From NCBI RefSeq assembly GCF_029016285.1, contig NZ_CP091975.1:2294001-2358000 (forward strand): DNA of 64,000 nt, in the 5' to 3' direction. Source of the DNA: Vibrio sp. DW001. GTDB lineage: Bacteria > Pseudomonadota > Gammaproteobacteria > Enterobacterales > Vibrionaceae. A program made the translations under genes and the position numbers. Below are positions 28,544-38,832 of this stretch, piece after piece. The notes beneath the pieces are model-generated. The model was not told the DNA's origin, did no database searches, and was given only the letters and a program-made list of their open reading frames with translations. Position 1 is the first letter of the stretch, and each line of letters opens with the position of its first letter.

Positions 28544-30160
28544 TTACTCTTCACCTTCAGGATAATTCGTCAAAGTGCTTGCAACCAAGTCAGGGTACTC
28601 ATCCATAAACATGATGAACTCTTCCTCTAAGTCCGTCGTTGCTGGTACTTTTCCAAGTGCTGCCAAAATAAAATGTTCTTGTTGTGGAAGTTTAGAGGGA
28701 ATACGACCATGGACAAGTAATACCAAATACTTACCCGCATAGCGGATCAAATGTTCAGTGGTCGGTCTGTAATTATCACTCAGTTGTACGTCGAAACCAC
28801 CGCGAGCTAATACTGCCATCCCTTCCTCGGAAACGATGCCGTCTACATTGATCATCAGTTCATTGAGCCGCGCTATCATTTGTTCGTTAACCAGAATATC
28901 GACATGACCGCTTTCAAACCCAAACGTCTGATTTGATTGCTTTTGTGCTTCTGGGCGCAGTTGGCTGGATAGCGGGACGACACCATCGCTGTTCTCACCT
29001 AGTTTGAGTCTGTCGGAATTTCTATAGGCATAAAAAAGCTGATGATCGACGAATTCAGGAAATGGCTTTCGATATAATGATTGAATAAAACGGCTATCGG
29101 GATTCAAATCACGCCATGCTGGTAGTACTAATTGTCCGTATTTTTCACCGTCAGCGGCGGCTGGATGCCCTCCCATAGGGCTGGCAATAGTAACGAATAG
29201 TTCTACTCTGTTTTCCTCATCCATCCCTGAATACTGGTTGATTGCCTCTCTAACAACCAAGCCACCCATGCTATGCGCGACGACAATCAGTGGCATATCT
29301 CCTAAAGGTACAACATCGCCAGAAAGGAAAAGGCGATAAAAGAGATGGGAAAGCTGATCCAGATCACCACCGGAAGGGTAGTAGAAAAACCACGGTTTGT
29401 AGCGCTCGCGATCGAGGTGGCGAATGATGGGGTCAAATGATCTCGCACTACCACCAATACCGTGTACGAATACTACTGGGATCTTGTGTGCTTCATCTTC
29501 TTCCAGTGCATAGAACATTGTAGGGGCATGTTCCAAAAAAGAAGCAGGGTCGTACATGCCTAAAGTCGACATATTGTCATCAAACAAAGGGTCATCTAGG
29601 GATCGAATAGAGCCCGAAGGATAGAAAAGAGATTGTTTCGTTTCAATGACGACTGGAACGGCGATTCTCACTGGCCGAATAGACACCCGCTCTGTTGTGA
29701 GTTGAATATCGATATGGTTGACGACAAGTGTTGAGTGGCTCATTCTGTCGAGAAGGAGTTTTCTACTTCCTATACTCTCCGCTTGCTCAAAAACATCATC
29801 ACCATTGATGTCGGCATACACCTCTAGGTCATAACTTCCTTCTGGGAGGTTCAGTCCAAAATGTGTGCCCGCAGAACCTTGAGAGAACATCGTGTCCACG
29901 CGCTCATTGGGTTTATACTTGTCGGAATAAGCAGCAATCGCTAAAGGCACATCGTCATATCTACCATGATCATCGATTGTTTTTCCGATAACAAAAAAGG
30001 ATTCCCGGTCCAACATGTGCTTAAGATTTGATTGACTTGGATCGGCGTTTTGAATCCGCTCATAATTCGCTTGAACTGACGTGTATTTTAGGTAGGAACA
30101 TGAGGACAACAAAAAAGATATCACCAACAGTCCACAGGCATTGAAAGCAGCTCTGTTCAC
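28544..30160 (-). CDS. Lipase-like alpha/beta hydrolase lipoprotein
   Basis: A 538-residue envelope lipoprotein. The GTG at 30160 has AGGGG eight bases upstream and gives a clean lipoprotein signal with lipobox LSSC (Cys21). An ATG 78 bases upstream would add a charged leader and is rejected. The hydrolase core has the oxyanion segment VFVHGIGGSARSFDP (about residue 230) and nucleophile elbow VVAHSMGGLV (Ser about 297). SDGVVPLSS and GFESGHVDIL are likely to hold the acid and histidine. An N-terminal beta-rich domain contains an EF-hand-like DINGDDVFEQAE, possibly Ca2+-binding. Probable triacylglycerol or phospholipid hydrolase; substrate unproven. Confidence 0.82.
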   Translation of the reverse strand: MNRAAFNACGLLVISFLLSSCSYLKYTSVQANYERIQNADPSQSNLKHMLDRESFFVIGKTIDDHGRYDDVPLAIAAYSDKYKPNERVDTMFSQGSAGTHFGLNLPEGSYDLEVYADINGDDVFEQAESIGSRKLLLDRMSHSTLVVNHIDIQLTTERVSIRPVRIAVPVVIETKQSLFYPSGSIRSLDDPLFDDNMSTLGMYDPASFLEHAPTMFYALEEDEAHKIPVVFVHGIGGSARSFDPIIRHLDRERYKPWFFYYPSGGDLDQLSHLFYRLFLSGDVVPLGDMPLIVVAHSMGGLVVREAINQYSGMDEENRVELFVTIASPMGGHPAAADGEKYGQLVLPAWRDLNPDSRFIQSLYRKPFPEFVDHQLFYAYRNSDRLKLGENSDGVVPLSSQLRPEAQKQSNQTFGFESGHVDILVNEQMIARLNELMINVDGIVSEEGMAVLARGGFDVQLSDNYRPTTEHLIRYAGKYLVLLVHGRIPSKLPQQEHFILAALGKVPATTDLEEEFIMFMDEYPDLVASTLTNYPEGEE

Positions 30161-30503
30161 ACTAAAATTTCCCCTACTCAGATAATAAAACTTAACTATT
30201 TGTCGCGTTGAAAAGCCAATCCGTAGAAACCGACCCAACTCTATATATTGCGATCAAGTCTACCTTCCAATTCACAAAAGGTGTAGTTATATAGTTATTT
30301 TGGCTATTTAGTTAGAGGACATACCGTGACCAATAATATATTGGAAATGACATCAATAATGCAGGATGAGCAAAACGACAGATTTAATAACAGAATTGAA
30401 CTCACCAAGGGAGCCGTGTGTGATATGACAAATGGTTTGAGGCGTATGAGATATTGAAAAACAGTGACCCCAACACGACAACGTATTCTACAATGAGTGG
30501 CAA

Positions 30504-32774
30504 TTACAACAACTCATAAATCGCCTCTGGCTTTAGCGGTTTACTAAATAAATAGCCTTGCGCTAAATCGCAGCCAAGTTTCTTCAGTAAATTTAGCTGT
30601 TCAACATACTCTACCCCCTCGGCAACAACGTTGTACTCCAGAGAGTGTGCCATTTCTATCATGGATCCGATCAAAAGTTCAGTTTTGCGGTCTTCATAAT
30701 CGTCTAAAAAATATTTATCTATTTTTAGGCTGTCAACATTGAGATGTTTCAAGGATGCAAATGATGAATAACCAGTACCAAAGTCATCGATTGCCATTAA
30801 TACGCCTAATTGCCTCAATTGTTTAAAGACAGATAGATACTTATCTTTTGTCTGAACCACACTCTCTGTTACTTCCAATTCCAAAGAAGAAGGAGGGATA
30901 TGCGTATCATTTAATACCTTTCGCACCATTGGAACAAATTCAGCATCAAGGAAGTGAGTTGGGGATATGTTTACCGCAACGCGAATATTTGTAAACCCAG
31001 CATTTCTCCAATCGGAAACCTGGCTACAAGCCCGATTCAATATGAACTCGGTTAATGGCTTCATCATCCCAATTCGTTCTGCTATTTCGATAAATTCATA
31101 AGGCGGTACTTGCCCTAAAGTAGGATGATGCCAACGTGCTAACGCTTCCACACCAATAATGTGGCCTGTTTTAATATCTATTTGAGTCTGGTATTCAACA
31201 TAAAGCTGATTTTTTTCAATCGCTTCTCTTAGATACTGTTCTATCTTAAATTTATACTCTGCTTTTGTACTAAATGATTTATTGTAAAATGAAAATTGAT
31301 TTTTCCCGTTCTCTTTTGCTCTGTAGAGAGCCGTATCTGCGGCCTTTAACAACCCTTTTAGGTCTTGGCCATCCTCTGGGAAACATGCAATACCAATACT
31401 ACAGGTTTGTATTACCTTCCTTCCTGAAAGAAGCGAAGGTTGCGATACGGAGTCAAGGCACTCTTGGGCTATGCTTTCGGTTGTTTTAATGTCGATATAG
31501 TCGACCAGGATACAGAATTCATCGCCACCTAAGCGCGAAATAAGATAGATATTTCTATTTAACTGGAGCAGTCGCTCTGCAATTTCTTGAAGGTGAATAT
31601 CACCGATATCATGACCCAAACTGTCATTGATACCTTTAAAATTGTCTAAATCTATATAATAAAGTGCAAAGTGTTTGTTATTGGTTGCGGATGTCTCAAT
31701 GAGTTCTTCAAGATAGAGATGTAAGTGAGATCGGCTAGAAAACCCGGTTAGTTCATCGGTATAAGCGAGCTCTCTCATTCGCTTCTGATTTTGATCTCTT
31801 TCCATCACGATACTGGTTAACATGGCAGCAGAAGTCAGATCGGCTGATTCTTCTTCATTCGGTAATGCAGGGTGATTGTAGTACATCCCAAACGCACCAA
31901 GCACACCATTTGTCGAACTCATGACCGGTTCTGACCAACAACAGCGCATACCATGTGGCAGTGTCACGTCTTTGAGAAATTTCCAATTGGGGTCGGTTAC
32001 TATGTTCTCGACCAACACACGCTTACCTGTAAACGTCGAGGCACCACAGGATCCAACGTCTACACCAATTTTCAATCCATTGACGGCATCACAGTATGCC
32101 TTCGGCATACTAGGCGCCCCACCGTGTAAAAGGGTATTGCCATCTAATTCCAGCATAGAGCAACGCATGCCGGGATGTTTATTTTCATACAACAAAGCAA
32201 TCTCATCATAGACCCTCGGTGCCGGGACACCTTTCGCTATCATCTCGAGAATTTTGGTATGTTTTATTTTGAAAAAATCAGACTCTTTTTGTTTTGATAT
32301 ATCAGTATGATACCCAATGAGTCGCACTACCTGCGTCCCTGTTGACTCTATGACCTTAAAAGCTGATGAACGAATATAAACAAAATGTCCATTCTTATGC
32401 CGCATTCGCATTTCAACTTCAAACTTATCAACCCTTCCAGATAAATAATCCGCAGCTTTCTCTAATACAAATTTCTTTTCATCAGGGTGAACCAAAGATT
32501 TCCACGTAGATAAGTTGCCTTCCAGTTCATCTTCTTCATATCCAAGCATGGATTTCCAACGAGGTGAGAAGTAAACCGTATCTGTCTCAATATTCCAATC
32601 CCAGACTCCCTCATTTGCTCCACGCATAGCCAAAATAAAACGTTGGTTACTTTTTCCTAATTCATCAGCTAACTGCTCATTGGTGTCCTGAACCGAAATC
32701 AGTTCAAGCCGTAACTTATTAACCTGCGCGAGTAAATGCTGATCATTTTCCATAGAGACAACCAAACTATTCAT
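30504..32774 (-). CDS. PAS-GAF-GGDEF-EAL c-di-GMP turnover protein
   Basis: 756 residues, no transmembrane helix, so cytoplasmic. Domains in order: PAS (about 45-165, GVWDWNIETDTVYFSPRW), GAF (about 175-320, with several cysteines in VGSCGASTFTG and GMRCCWSEP), GGDEF (about 335-495) and EAL (about 505-755). The cyclase signature RLGGDEF and the phosphodiesterase motifs VEALARW, DDFGTGYSS and AEGVE are intact, so both activities are possible. The GAF cysteines might sense redox state or metal. It is transcribed alone; the ATG at 32774 has a poor ribosome site. Confidence 0.88.
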   Translation of the reverse strand: MNSLVVSMENDQHLLAQVNKLRLELISVQDTNEQLADELGKSNQRFILAMRGANEGVWDWNIETDTVYFSPRWKSMLGYEEDELEGNLSTWKSLVHPDEKKFVLEKAADYLSGRVDKFEVEMRMRHKNGHFVYIRSSAFKVIESTGTQVVRLIGYHTDISKQKESDFFKIKHTKILEMIAKGVPAPRVYDEIALLYENKHPGMRCSMLELDGNTLLHGGAPSMPKAYCDAVNGLKIGVDVGSCGASTFTGKRVLVENIVTDPNWKFLKDVTLPHGMRCCWSEPVMSSTNGVLGAFGMYYNHPALPNEEESADLTSAAMLTSIVMERDQNQKRMRELAYTDELTGFSSRSHLHLYLEELIETSATNNKHFALYYIDLDNFKGINDSLGHDIGDIHLQEIAERLLQLNRNIYLISRLGGDEFCILVDYIDIKTTESIAQECLDSVSQPSLLSGRKVIQTCSIGIACFPEDGQDLKGLLKAADTALYRAKENGKNQFSFYNKSFSTKAEYKFKIEQYLREAIEKNQLYVEYQTQIDIKTGHIIGVEALARWHHPTLGQVPPYEFIEIAERIGMMKPLTEFILNRACSQVSDWRNAGFTNIRVAVNISPTHFLDAEFVPMVRKVLNDTHIPPSSLELEVTESVVQTKDKYLSVFKQLRQLGVLMAIDDFGTGYSSFASLKHLNVDSLKIDKYFLDDYEDRKTELLIGSMIEMAHSLEYNVVAEGVEYVEQLNLLKKLGCDLAQGYLFSKPLKPEAIYELL

Positions 32775-32924
32775 AGAATTTATTAATTATACTAACGATT
32801 TCACTTATTGAATATGTTTGGGGTGACAAATTCTGAACAGAAAAGACGTTATTGAGGTGTGTACATAATTCATCTACGGAGATATATCCATGTTAATCAA
32901 TAATATACTTAGCGTGGTATAAGC

Positions 32925-32957
32925 AAAAAAACCAGCGGAAATACCCCACTGGTTTTT
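32925..32957 (-). terminator. Intrinsic terminator of the M20 peptidase gene
   Basis: Read leftward, AAAAACCAGTGG and CCGCTGGTTTTTT form a stem with a short loop followed by a T-run, about 60 bases past the peptidase stop. This is a textbook intrinsic terminator. Confidence 0.82.
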
Positions 32958-33016
32958 GTATTAAAACATTAACGTATTTTGAAGAAAGACATATTTATAA
33001 CGAAAAAACGTCCCAA

Positions 33017-34123
33017 TTAACGAGTTAGATACGCCGTTAAGAAACGCGTGATATCAACCATATCAGCCACCTTTATGTACTCTTCTGTCGTATGCACTTT
33101 AGACATACCCGTAGAAAGGTTGACGGTGGTTAAGCCTTTTTCATTGAATATGTTTGCATCAGAACCACCACCGGTAGATTTGGTAAATGAGCGGATATTA
33201 ATGCTTTCAAATGCTTCTTTAATCCCGGCTACGTGTGGGTTTTCGTCCGCAATCTTATAGGCATTGTAAGCACGAGTTGAGATGATATCGATTTGAGCTT
33301 CATGTTTTTCTGCCGCACCCTTAAATGTTGATTCCATGTGCTCAACTTGTTTCGCTAGTTTTACATCATTAAGAGAACGCGCCTCCCCTTCGATATAAAG
33401 GTCAGGCATCACTATGTTAGTCGCTTGACCACCACGTACAACACCGATGTTTGCTGTCGTTTCTTCATCAATACGCGCCAGCGCCATATTTGTAATTGCA
33501 TCAGCTGCAACCGTTAAGGCATTGATACCTTCTTCTGGTGCTAAACCTGCATGTGCAGGACGACCCGTAATCGACACTTTTAGGTTTTGTTGGCCTGGGG
33601 CCGAAGTAACGATACTGCCTATTGGGCCACCTGAATCTAATACAATCGCGTGACTTGATTGAATGTAACTCATATCGTAGTTTTTAGACCCGTTTAAGCC
33701 ACCTTCTTCATACACAGTAAAGGCGAGCTCAATGGATTTGTGTGCTAGGTTATTTTCTTTGATAACACGTACTGCTTCCATCACCGCGGCAATGCCTGAC
33801 TTATCATCGCCACCAAGAACTGTGTTGCCTTTAGATCGGATAACTCCATCTTCAATAATAGGTTCAATGCCATTACCCGGGATCACGGTGTCCATGTGCG
33901 AACTGAATACAATACTGCCCTCTAACTCTCCGTTTAAACGAGCATAAATGTTGAAGCCGTTGGATACGTGCTCTGGAACAGGTAACTTGGTGACAGAGAA
34001 ACCTAGCCCATCTAACTGTTCTGCCAATGTTTCTGCAATCGCTTTTTCATTTTTTGATTCACTGTCGATTTGAATGATATCTAGAAAGTGATTAACTAAA
34101 CGATCTTGGTTCACTTGAGTCAT
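33017..34123 (-). CDS. M20-family metallopeptidase, peptidase T-like
   Basis: A 368-residue cytoplasmic zinc peptidase. Metal and catalytic motifs of the family are present: SSHMDTV, GGDDKSGIAAVMEA, the general-base YEEGGLNGSK, VLDSGGPIG and a C-terminal STGMSKVHTTEEYI. The dimerisation/lid domain lies between (about 175-290, GRPAHAGLAPEEG). It is shorter than classical PepT (about 408) and closer to the PepT-like M20B group. It has its own terminator and no operon partner. The substrate is probably a small peptide. Confidence 0.87.
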   Translation of the reverse strand: MTQVNQDRLVNHFLDIIQIDSESKNEKAIAETLAEQLDGLGFSVTKLPVPEHVSNGFNIYARLNGELEGSIVFSSHMDTVIPGNGIEPIIEDGVIRSKGNTVLGGDDKSGIAAVMEAVRVIKENNLAHKSIELAFTVYEEGGLNGSKNYDMSYIQSSHAIVLDSGGPIGSIVTSAPGQQNLKVSITGRPAHAGLAPEEGINALTVAADAITNMALARIDEETTANIGVVRGGQATNIVMPDLYIEGEARSLNDVKLAKQVEHMESTFKGAAEKHEAQIDIISTRAYNAYKIADENPHVAGIKEAFESINIRSFTKSTGGGSDANIFNEKGLTTVNLSTGMSKVHTTEEYIKVADMVDITRFLTAYLTR

Positions 34124-34254
34124 GTTTCTTCTTCTATATTGAAAGGAAATATAGGGCTACTCTAACCAAAGCAAGTATGACAAAAGATGCACTGAATCAA
34201 TAAATTGTTCGACAGCAAACGCCTATTTTTCAGTTCTACCAAGCGACTCGCAAA

Positions 34255-35370
34255 TCAGTATCCCGTCAATTCCATATAACCTTCACCGGAGTGACTACCG
34301 TTAAAAAAGACCGGCCCTTCCCAATAAGGAATACTAAGAGGCATCTTAGCATTCATGTTAAGCGCTCTAACGTTCAGATCTATCTGTTGATTTGGAATAA
34401 TGATATTCCAGGCGACGGGATAGCGCCCTTCTTCGATCTGATGAAACTCTGAAGGTTTCATGGTGATATCAGAAGAGGCGATGTTTTCACCACGACCATC
34501 CGTGTACATTCTCCTCGCACTGTAGAAACCCGGTTGATCTCCCTTGCTTGCCCTAAGCTGAAATAGCATCAGTGTTGAACCATCATTCATGCGCAGTGCA
34601 AACCAATCCCAGCCTTGCTGCGAGTCCGTCAAAAACTGCGAGCTCCACTCTCTATCAAGCCATCCGGTTCCGGTTACTGGTATTAATTCTCCATCAAGTT
34701 CGATCTCACCTTCCACTTCAATAAATGGTTGGCTGTAATAATGTGAAGCCACCTTTCCATCGGCACTTTTTCGGCTAAAACCATTCTCCCCTTGTCGCTG
34801 CAACGGTCGATGACTTGTCAATGATAATTGATAATTGAAGCGGTCACTTTCAACCGTTAACCGCGCAGGAAACAGGCCATCCCCTTTCGCCTGCCATTTC
34901 CAGTTATCCAATTTAATCGTGAGAGGGTTTGCGGTTACCGCTGCAAATTTGGGGTGCGCCCGCGACCATTTTTCATTGGCCAAGTGCACCTCTTCTGTGG
35001 TCACGGCTGTATGCGCCAGAAAAAGCTGATTGGTTGCCCACCCTTCGGTTTGTTTTAGCTCCCCAATATCGGCTGACATCGCCATCCGGAACTGAGTCCA
35101 CTGTATCCCTATACGTTTTCCTGTTTCCGTTTTCAGATTTGCAGTTAGATACCACCATTCCTGACGGAACGAGGGATGAGAAAGATGATCTGAAGGGAAC
35201 ACTATTTGGGTCTCAGGACGCACTTCGGAATAGCTGTCGGTGGTATTACCAAGTATATTGCCCATCGATTTCTCTGCCTCAGAATCAGAGCAACCGGTCA
35301 ATATCAAGGCCAAAACCGAGGCCAATGAGGCAAACGAGATAGAAGAAAATAAAGCGTTTGGACGCATCAT
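34255..35370 (-). CDS. AttH-like lipoprotein (lipocalin/CrtC fold) of an ABC system
   Basis: 371 residues with a lipoprotein signal and lipobox LTGC (Cys27). The body has the motif SHPSFRQEWWYLTANLK and DREWSSQFLTDSQQGWDWFALR, hallmarks of the AttH/CrtC-like lipocalin family. It overlaps the permease gene by four bases (ATGA). In AttEFGH-type systems the lipocalin works with the FtsX-type permease and ATPase, probably handling a lipophilic molecule in the envelope. The cargo is unknown. The gene symbol is withheld because only the family is recognised. Confidence 0.82.
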   Translation of the reverse strand: MMRPNALFSSISFASLASVLALILTGCSDSEAEKSMGNILGNTTDSYSEVRPETQIVFPSDHLSHPSFRQEWWYLTANLKTETGKRIGIQWTQFRMAMSADIGELKQTEGWATNQLFLAHTAVTTEEVHLANEKWSRAHPKFAAVTANPLTIKLDNWKWQAKGDGLFPARLTVESDRFNYQLSLTSHRPLQRQGENGFSRKSADGKVASHYYSQPFIEVEGEIELDGELIPVTGTGWLDREWSSQFLTDSQQGWDWFALRMNDGSTLMLFQLRASKGDQPGFYSARRMYTDGRGENIASSDITMKPSEFHQIEEGRYPVAWNIIIPNQQIDLNVRALNMNAKMPLSIPYWEGPVFFNGSHSGEGYMELTGY

Positions 35371-37907
35371 ATCACCTCACTCTGAAGGCTAGAGATAAGT
35401 GGCCGTTTTGTTTGCAGGTAAATCGGCAAGGCGACTGCCAGTAAACTGGCGATCAGAGCAATAGCCACCACTTTAAAGTAGGCCTGCCAATCCCACAGCA
35501 TAGCGATACTCCAGCCAAAAGCTTGCAGAGTGACTTTGTTTATCAGCAGATACCCCAGCATCGCCCCAGTAAGCAAGGCAACCAGACACGTCAGTAAAAC
35601 AATACTCAGCATCTGGCTGATCACCATAAAGGTCAAGCGTCGCTGACTGATCCCCAAACTGTATAAGCGTGCGATTGGTGCGACTCTGGCCTGAGTGAGC
35701 ATGAAACAAGCGCTAAACAAACCGACGGACGCGACTAGCAAAGTCAGACTATTTAACACCCTTGTAATGGAGAACGTCTTATTGAATATCGAAATCGCCC
35801 GTTGTTTGATCTGTTGTTGGTCATACATCAGCGCATCTGAAATACCAAGATGTCGCTTCAGCCGTTGTCGAAGTGTATCCGGCTCCCCATCGAAACCAAC
35901 CCCTATCCCAGCAGGTACGGTTGAAAAACCAAGCTGATTCCAAAGCGTCTGTGGTATTAGTACCTCACCGTAGGGGTTTCCGTAATCGTAGAATATTCCG
36001 CCGATGGTAAATAATCGTTCTGGAATTGCATCTAATTCGATGCGGTCCCCCAACGACAGCTTCAGTCTAATCGCCATTGGTTCGCTGATAATGACCGTCT
36101 TTCCATTAGCAAATTGTGCCCATACGTCGTTTGCTGACCCTTTAAAAATGGCCGTCTTTTTCATGGTTTCCGGATCCTTGCTTCCCAATATAATGGGTAG
36201 ACCACCGTACTGACTCTTTTGGTAATACTGTTTATACACCGCACGAACGTCAGGTTGTTTATGCAGGAACTGTTCTACCTCACTTATCCGAGATTCAGCA
36301 GGGCGCACATAAAGGTCAGCATGTAACCGAACATTCAACCAGTTCGTCAGCGTCGATTCAAAACTGCCCACCAGTGTATTCATGGCGATGTTTGCAGTAA
36401 GGGCCAGAAGCATTGCCATCATGGCCAATGATAGAGGTGAAATCAGCTCTTTCGTTTCTGCAACTTGGTATCCTATTAGCCCCTTTCGAGTAAACTTGCC
36501 AATAAGATTCACCAGTACCGACAATGACAAAGGCAGAGAAAGCGGGATCGCGATAATAACCAGACCAAGAAGCGCCATGGTCTGTTGATAATCATCACTG
36601 AAAGGCATCAAAACAGTGGAAATCGCAGCCAAAATGATCGCAACGGTGAACTGGATTCGGTGTATTCGGTTAGCATTTGTCTGTTGACTGTATTGCCCTA
36701 CACTTCTTGCCAACGGTTGGCGTAGAAGCTGAGAGAAGAGTGAGCTGCAGGCAAGGATTGTAGATACCATCGTAAGCAACATCGCCTGCCACAACCAATT
36801 CCAGCTCCAAACGCCCGGTAATACCCTTGCGTTGTACAATTGCTCAAGCGTCACCGAAACCATAGGGTGAAGCCAGTGACTAAGCTGAAGCCCCAAGGTG
36901 AAGCCAATGACAGAGCCGATTAAGATCAAACCAAATAGCTCTAAAAAAAGTGCCAAAAGTAACGGCACCTTAGGCATGCCGATTTGTTGTAATTGAATAA
37001 AGAGTCGCTGTCTTTTTAACAGGCTGTAACGTACACCATTATAGGCAATAAACAGACCCACGATAAACGCGAGCATACTCATTGCGGTTAGGTTGAGGTG
37101 AAAACTCTCTGTAAGCGCCGTAAGATTTTCACCTTTATCGCTCTGACTTAGCACCGCTCTGTCACCCACCAGTTGAATCAACGGCTCATGATCTTGCTCA
37201 TCGTAGTCAAAAAGTGCGATATAGCTCAGTTTATCCGGGCTAGTGAGTAACCGTTGAGCCAGAGAGATATCCATCAAAATACGGTTACCCAAGCTAAAGC
37301 TATCATTCAAGCTTACTACCTTGAGCTTTTGTCCTGCCAGCGTGATCTCTGAGCCCTCGGCTAACGTTTCTGCCTGCGCTCGACTCATTAACACAATCGG
37401 TTTGCCCGCCAACATGTCGGTGACGGGAAGACGATCATCAAACAGCGAAAGGCGACTATTGTTGTCAGCGTCGCTGTTGTCTTTTTTCAGTGCGGTTAAA
37501 GCCGCAACCAGATCACTGCCTTGAACCTGCCAACGGTTCCCGAAGCCATCGAGCAATGTTCCCTCTATGACTGCTAAGCTCTGGCTAAATCCAGCATTTC
37601 TGAGATCAAAATAGATGGCATCATCAAGCAACGATTGTCCTATGTTGGGTGTAATAAACCAACTGGCTTGCTGACTTAGTTGCTCGGACACGGCGCTGTA
37701 ACTGCGCTTGGCGTTTTCATTGATCGCCCTGACCCCTGTAAGCAGGGTAACCGCAAGAACAATACCTATGACAATTGCGCCCGCCTGAAGCGGTGATTTT
37801 TGGTAGTGTGCAAAGAAGATCTGCAAACAAAGCTTGGTCTTTGTAAACAGGGCACTCTTAGGCATTGTTTTTTTAAAGAATGAATGACCACCAGAATGAC
37901 TACTCAT
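35367..37907 (-). CDS. FtsX/MacB-type ABC transporter permease (AttF-AttG-like)
   Basis: An 846-residue permease with two FtsX repeats and about ten transmembrane helices. The first is near the N-terminus (AGAIVIGIVLAVTLLTGV), a cluster lies at about 275-510, and the final three are near the C-terminus (SLTLLVASVGLFSACFML, MVISQMLSIVLLTCLVALL, VVAIALIASLLAVALPIYL). Large periplasmic loops separate them. Its length suggests a fusion of the AttF and AttG halves. It overlaps attE by eight bases and attH by four, so all three are translated as one operon. Confidence 0.87.
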   Translation of the reverse strand: MSSHSGGHSFFKKTMPKSALFTKTKLCLQIFFAHYQKSPLQAGAIVIGIVLAVTLLTGVRAINENAKRSYSAVSEQLSQQASWFITPNIGQSLLDDAIYFDLRNAGFSQSLAVIEGTLLDGFGNRWQVQGSDLVAALTALKKDNSDADNNSRLSLFDDRLPVTDMLAGKPIVLMSRAQAETLAEGSEITLAGQKLKVVSLNDSFSLGNRILMDISLAQRLLTSPDKLSYIALFDYDEQDHEPLIQLVGDRAVLSQSDKGENLTALTESFHLNLTAMSMLAFIVGLFIAYNGVRYSLLKRQRLFIQLQQIGMPKVPLLLALFLELFGLILIGSVIGFTLGLQLSHWLHPMVSVTLEQLYNARVLPGVWSWNWLWQAMLLTMVSTILACSSLFSQLLRQPLARSVGQYSQQTNANRIHRIQFTVAIILAAISTVLMPFSDDYQQTMALLGLVIIAIPLSLPLSLSVLVNLIGKFTRKGLIGYQVAETKELISPLSLAMMAMLLALTANIAMNTLVGSFESTLTNWLNVRLHADLYVRPAESRISEVEQFLHKQPDVRAVYKQYYQKSQYGGLPIILGSKDPETMKKTAIFKGSANDVWAQFANGKTVIISEPMAIRLKLSLGDRIELDAIPERLFTIGGIFYDYGNPYGEVLIPQTLWNQLGFSTVPAGIGVGFDGEPDTLRQRLKRHLGISDALMYDQQQIKQRAISIFNKTFSITRVLNSLTLLVASVGLFSACFMLTQARVAPIARLYSLGISQRRLTFMVISQMLSIVLLTCLVALLTGAMLGYLLINKVTLQAFGWSIAMLWDWQAYFKVVAIALIASLLAVALPIYLQTKRPLISSLQSEVI

Positions 37908-38571
37908 GGATATTACCCTGCTCCAGATGCCAGTGACGGTTCATGAAACCCGCGCACGTCTGGCTATGAGTCACCAATAATATGCTCGTGTTGTTTTCTG
38001 CCGCTAATTCACACAAAAGCTCCATCACCTCTACGCTAGCCGTTTGATCCAAATTGCCGGTTGGTTCATCTGCAAGCAACAACTCGGGTTTATGTGCGAG
38101 TGCTCTGGCGATCGCGACACGCTGCTGTTGGCCCCCCGACAGATTCTCAACATGACGACCCAGTAAGGCTTTTAGACCCAATCGGTTAGTCAGATGATCA
38201 CACCAGTCATTCCATTCAAGGTTATTGAGTTGCAGAGGAAACGCGATGTTATCGGCGACGTTCAAAGGCGTAAGAAGATTTAACTGTTGAAATACAACAC
38301 CCAAGTTCTGATGGCGAAACTGACTCCAGCGTTTATCTAGCCAATGTTGAGTATTGTTTCCTAGAAGTGCCAGTTGCCCGGAACTGGGTGGCTCGAATCC
38401 GGCTATAACGTTGAGCAAGGTACTTTTCCCACTCCCACTGGCACCAGTAAGTGCAACGGTATCGCCACGAAAGAGGGTTAGCCCAAGTTTATCTAAAACT
38501 CTATGGCGTTGGTCGCCGTCAATAAACTCTTTAGTTATCTCATCTAACTGAACTATCTGCTCTTTTTTCAT
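37900..38571 (-). CDS. LolD/AttE-like ABC transporter ATP-binding protein
   Basis: A 223-residue ATPase of the MacB/LolD group. It has Walker A GASGSGKSTLL, Q-loop VVFQQLNLLTPL, signature LSGGQQQRVAIARAL, Walker B LLLADEPTGNLD and the switch histidine in LVTHS. It is the first gene of the three-gene ABC operon with the FtsX permease and the AttH-like lipoprotein. It powers mechanotransmission or extraction of an envelope substrate rather than classical import. Confidence 0.9.
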   Translation of the reverse strand: MKKEQIVQLDEITKEFIDGDQRHRVLDKLGLTLFRGDTVALTGASGSGKSTLLNVIAGFEPPSSGQLALLGNNTQHWLDKRWSQFRHQNLGVVFQQLNLLTPLNVADNIAFPLQLNNLEWNDWCDHLTNRLGLKALLGRHVENLSGGQQQRVAIARALAHKPELLLADEPTGNLDQTASVEVMELLCELAAENNTSILLVTHSQTCAGFMNRHWHLEQGNIHE

Positions 38572-38779
38572 AGGATTCCATACCTCAAGCCAATAGGACT
38601 AGCATAACCTATTATTCTTATAGCAAGAACGAGAAAAGCGTGGCATCGAATAATTTATGAGTTTAGGTTCTTAAACTCGTCATATGATTGGTGTAATCAA
38701 GCTCATTAATTTCAGGCTTATACCTAACTCAATAACTACGTATCAACATAGGTGTCATTTCGTAGACCGATCAAGAAGG

Positions 38780-38816
38780 CCATTGCTTATCACTTGTATG
38801 CTTAGCAATGGTTTTT
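38780..38816. terminator. Hairpin with T-run between attE and the YeeE gene
   Basis: CCATTGCT (38780-38787) pairs with AGCAATGG (38804-38811), and five T follow on the plus strand. It lies 22 bases past the stop of the leftward YeeE gene and probably ends that transcript. The T-run, however, is on the plus strand, where no gene is seen upstream. A short plus-strand RNA from the 38572-38780 gap is therefore possible. Confidence 0.55.
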
Positions 38817-38832
38817 ACTGAAAACTGGGTAC

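Noticed and set aside
34929..35342. 137-codon plus-strand frame inside the AttH-like gene
   Set aside because: Antisense to a well-supported gene in an overlapping operon; no start signal.
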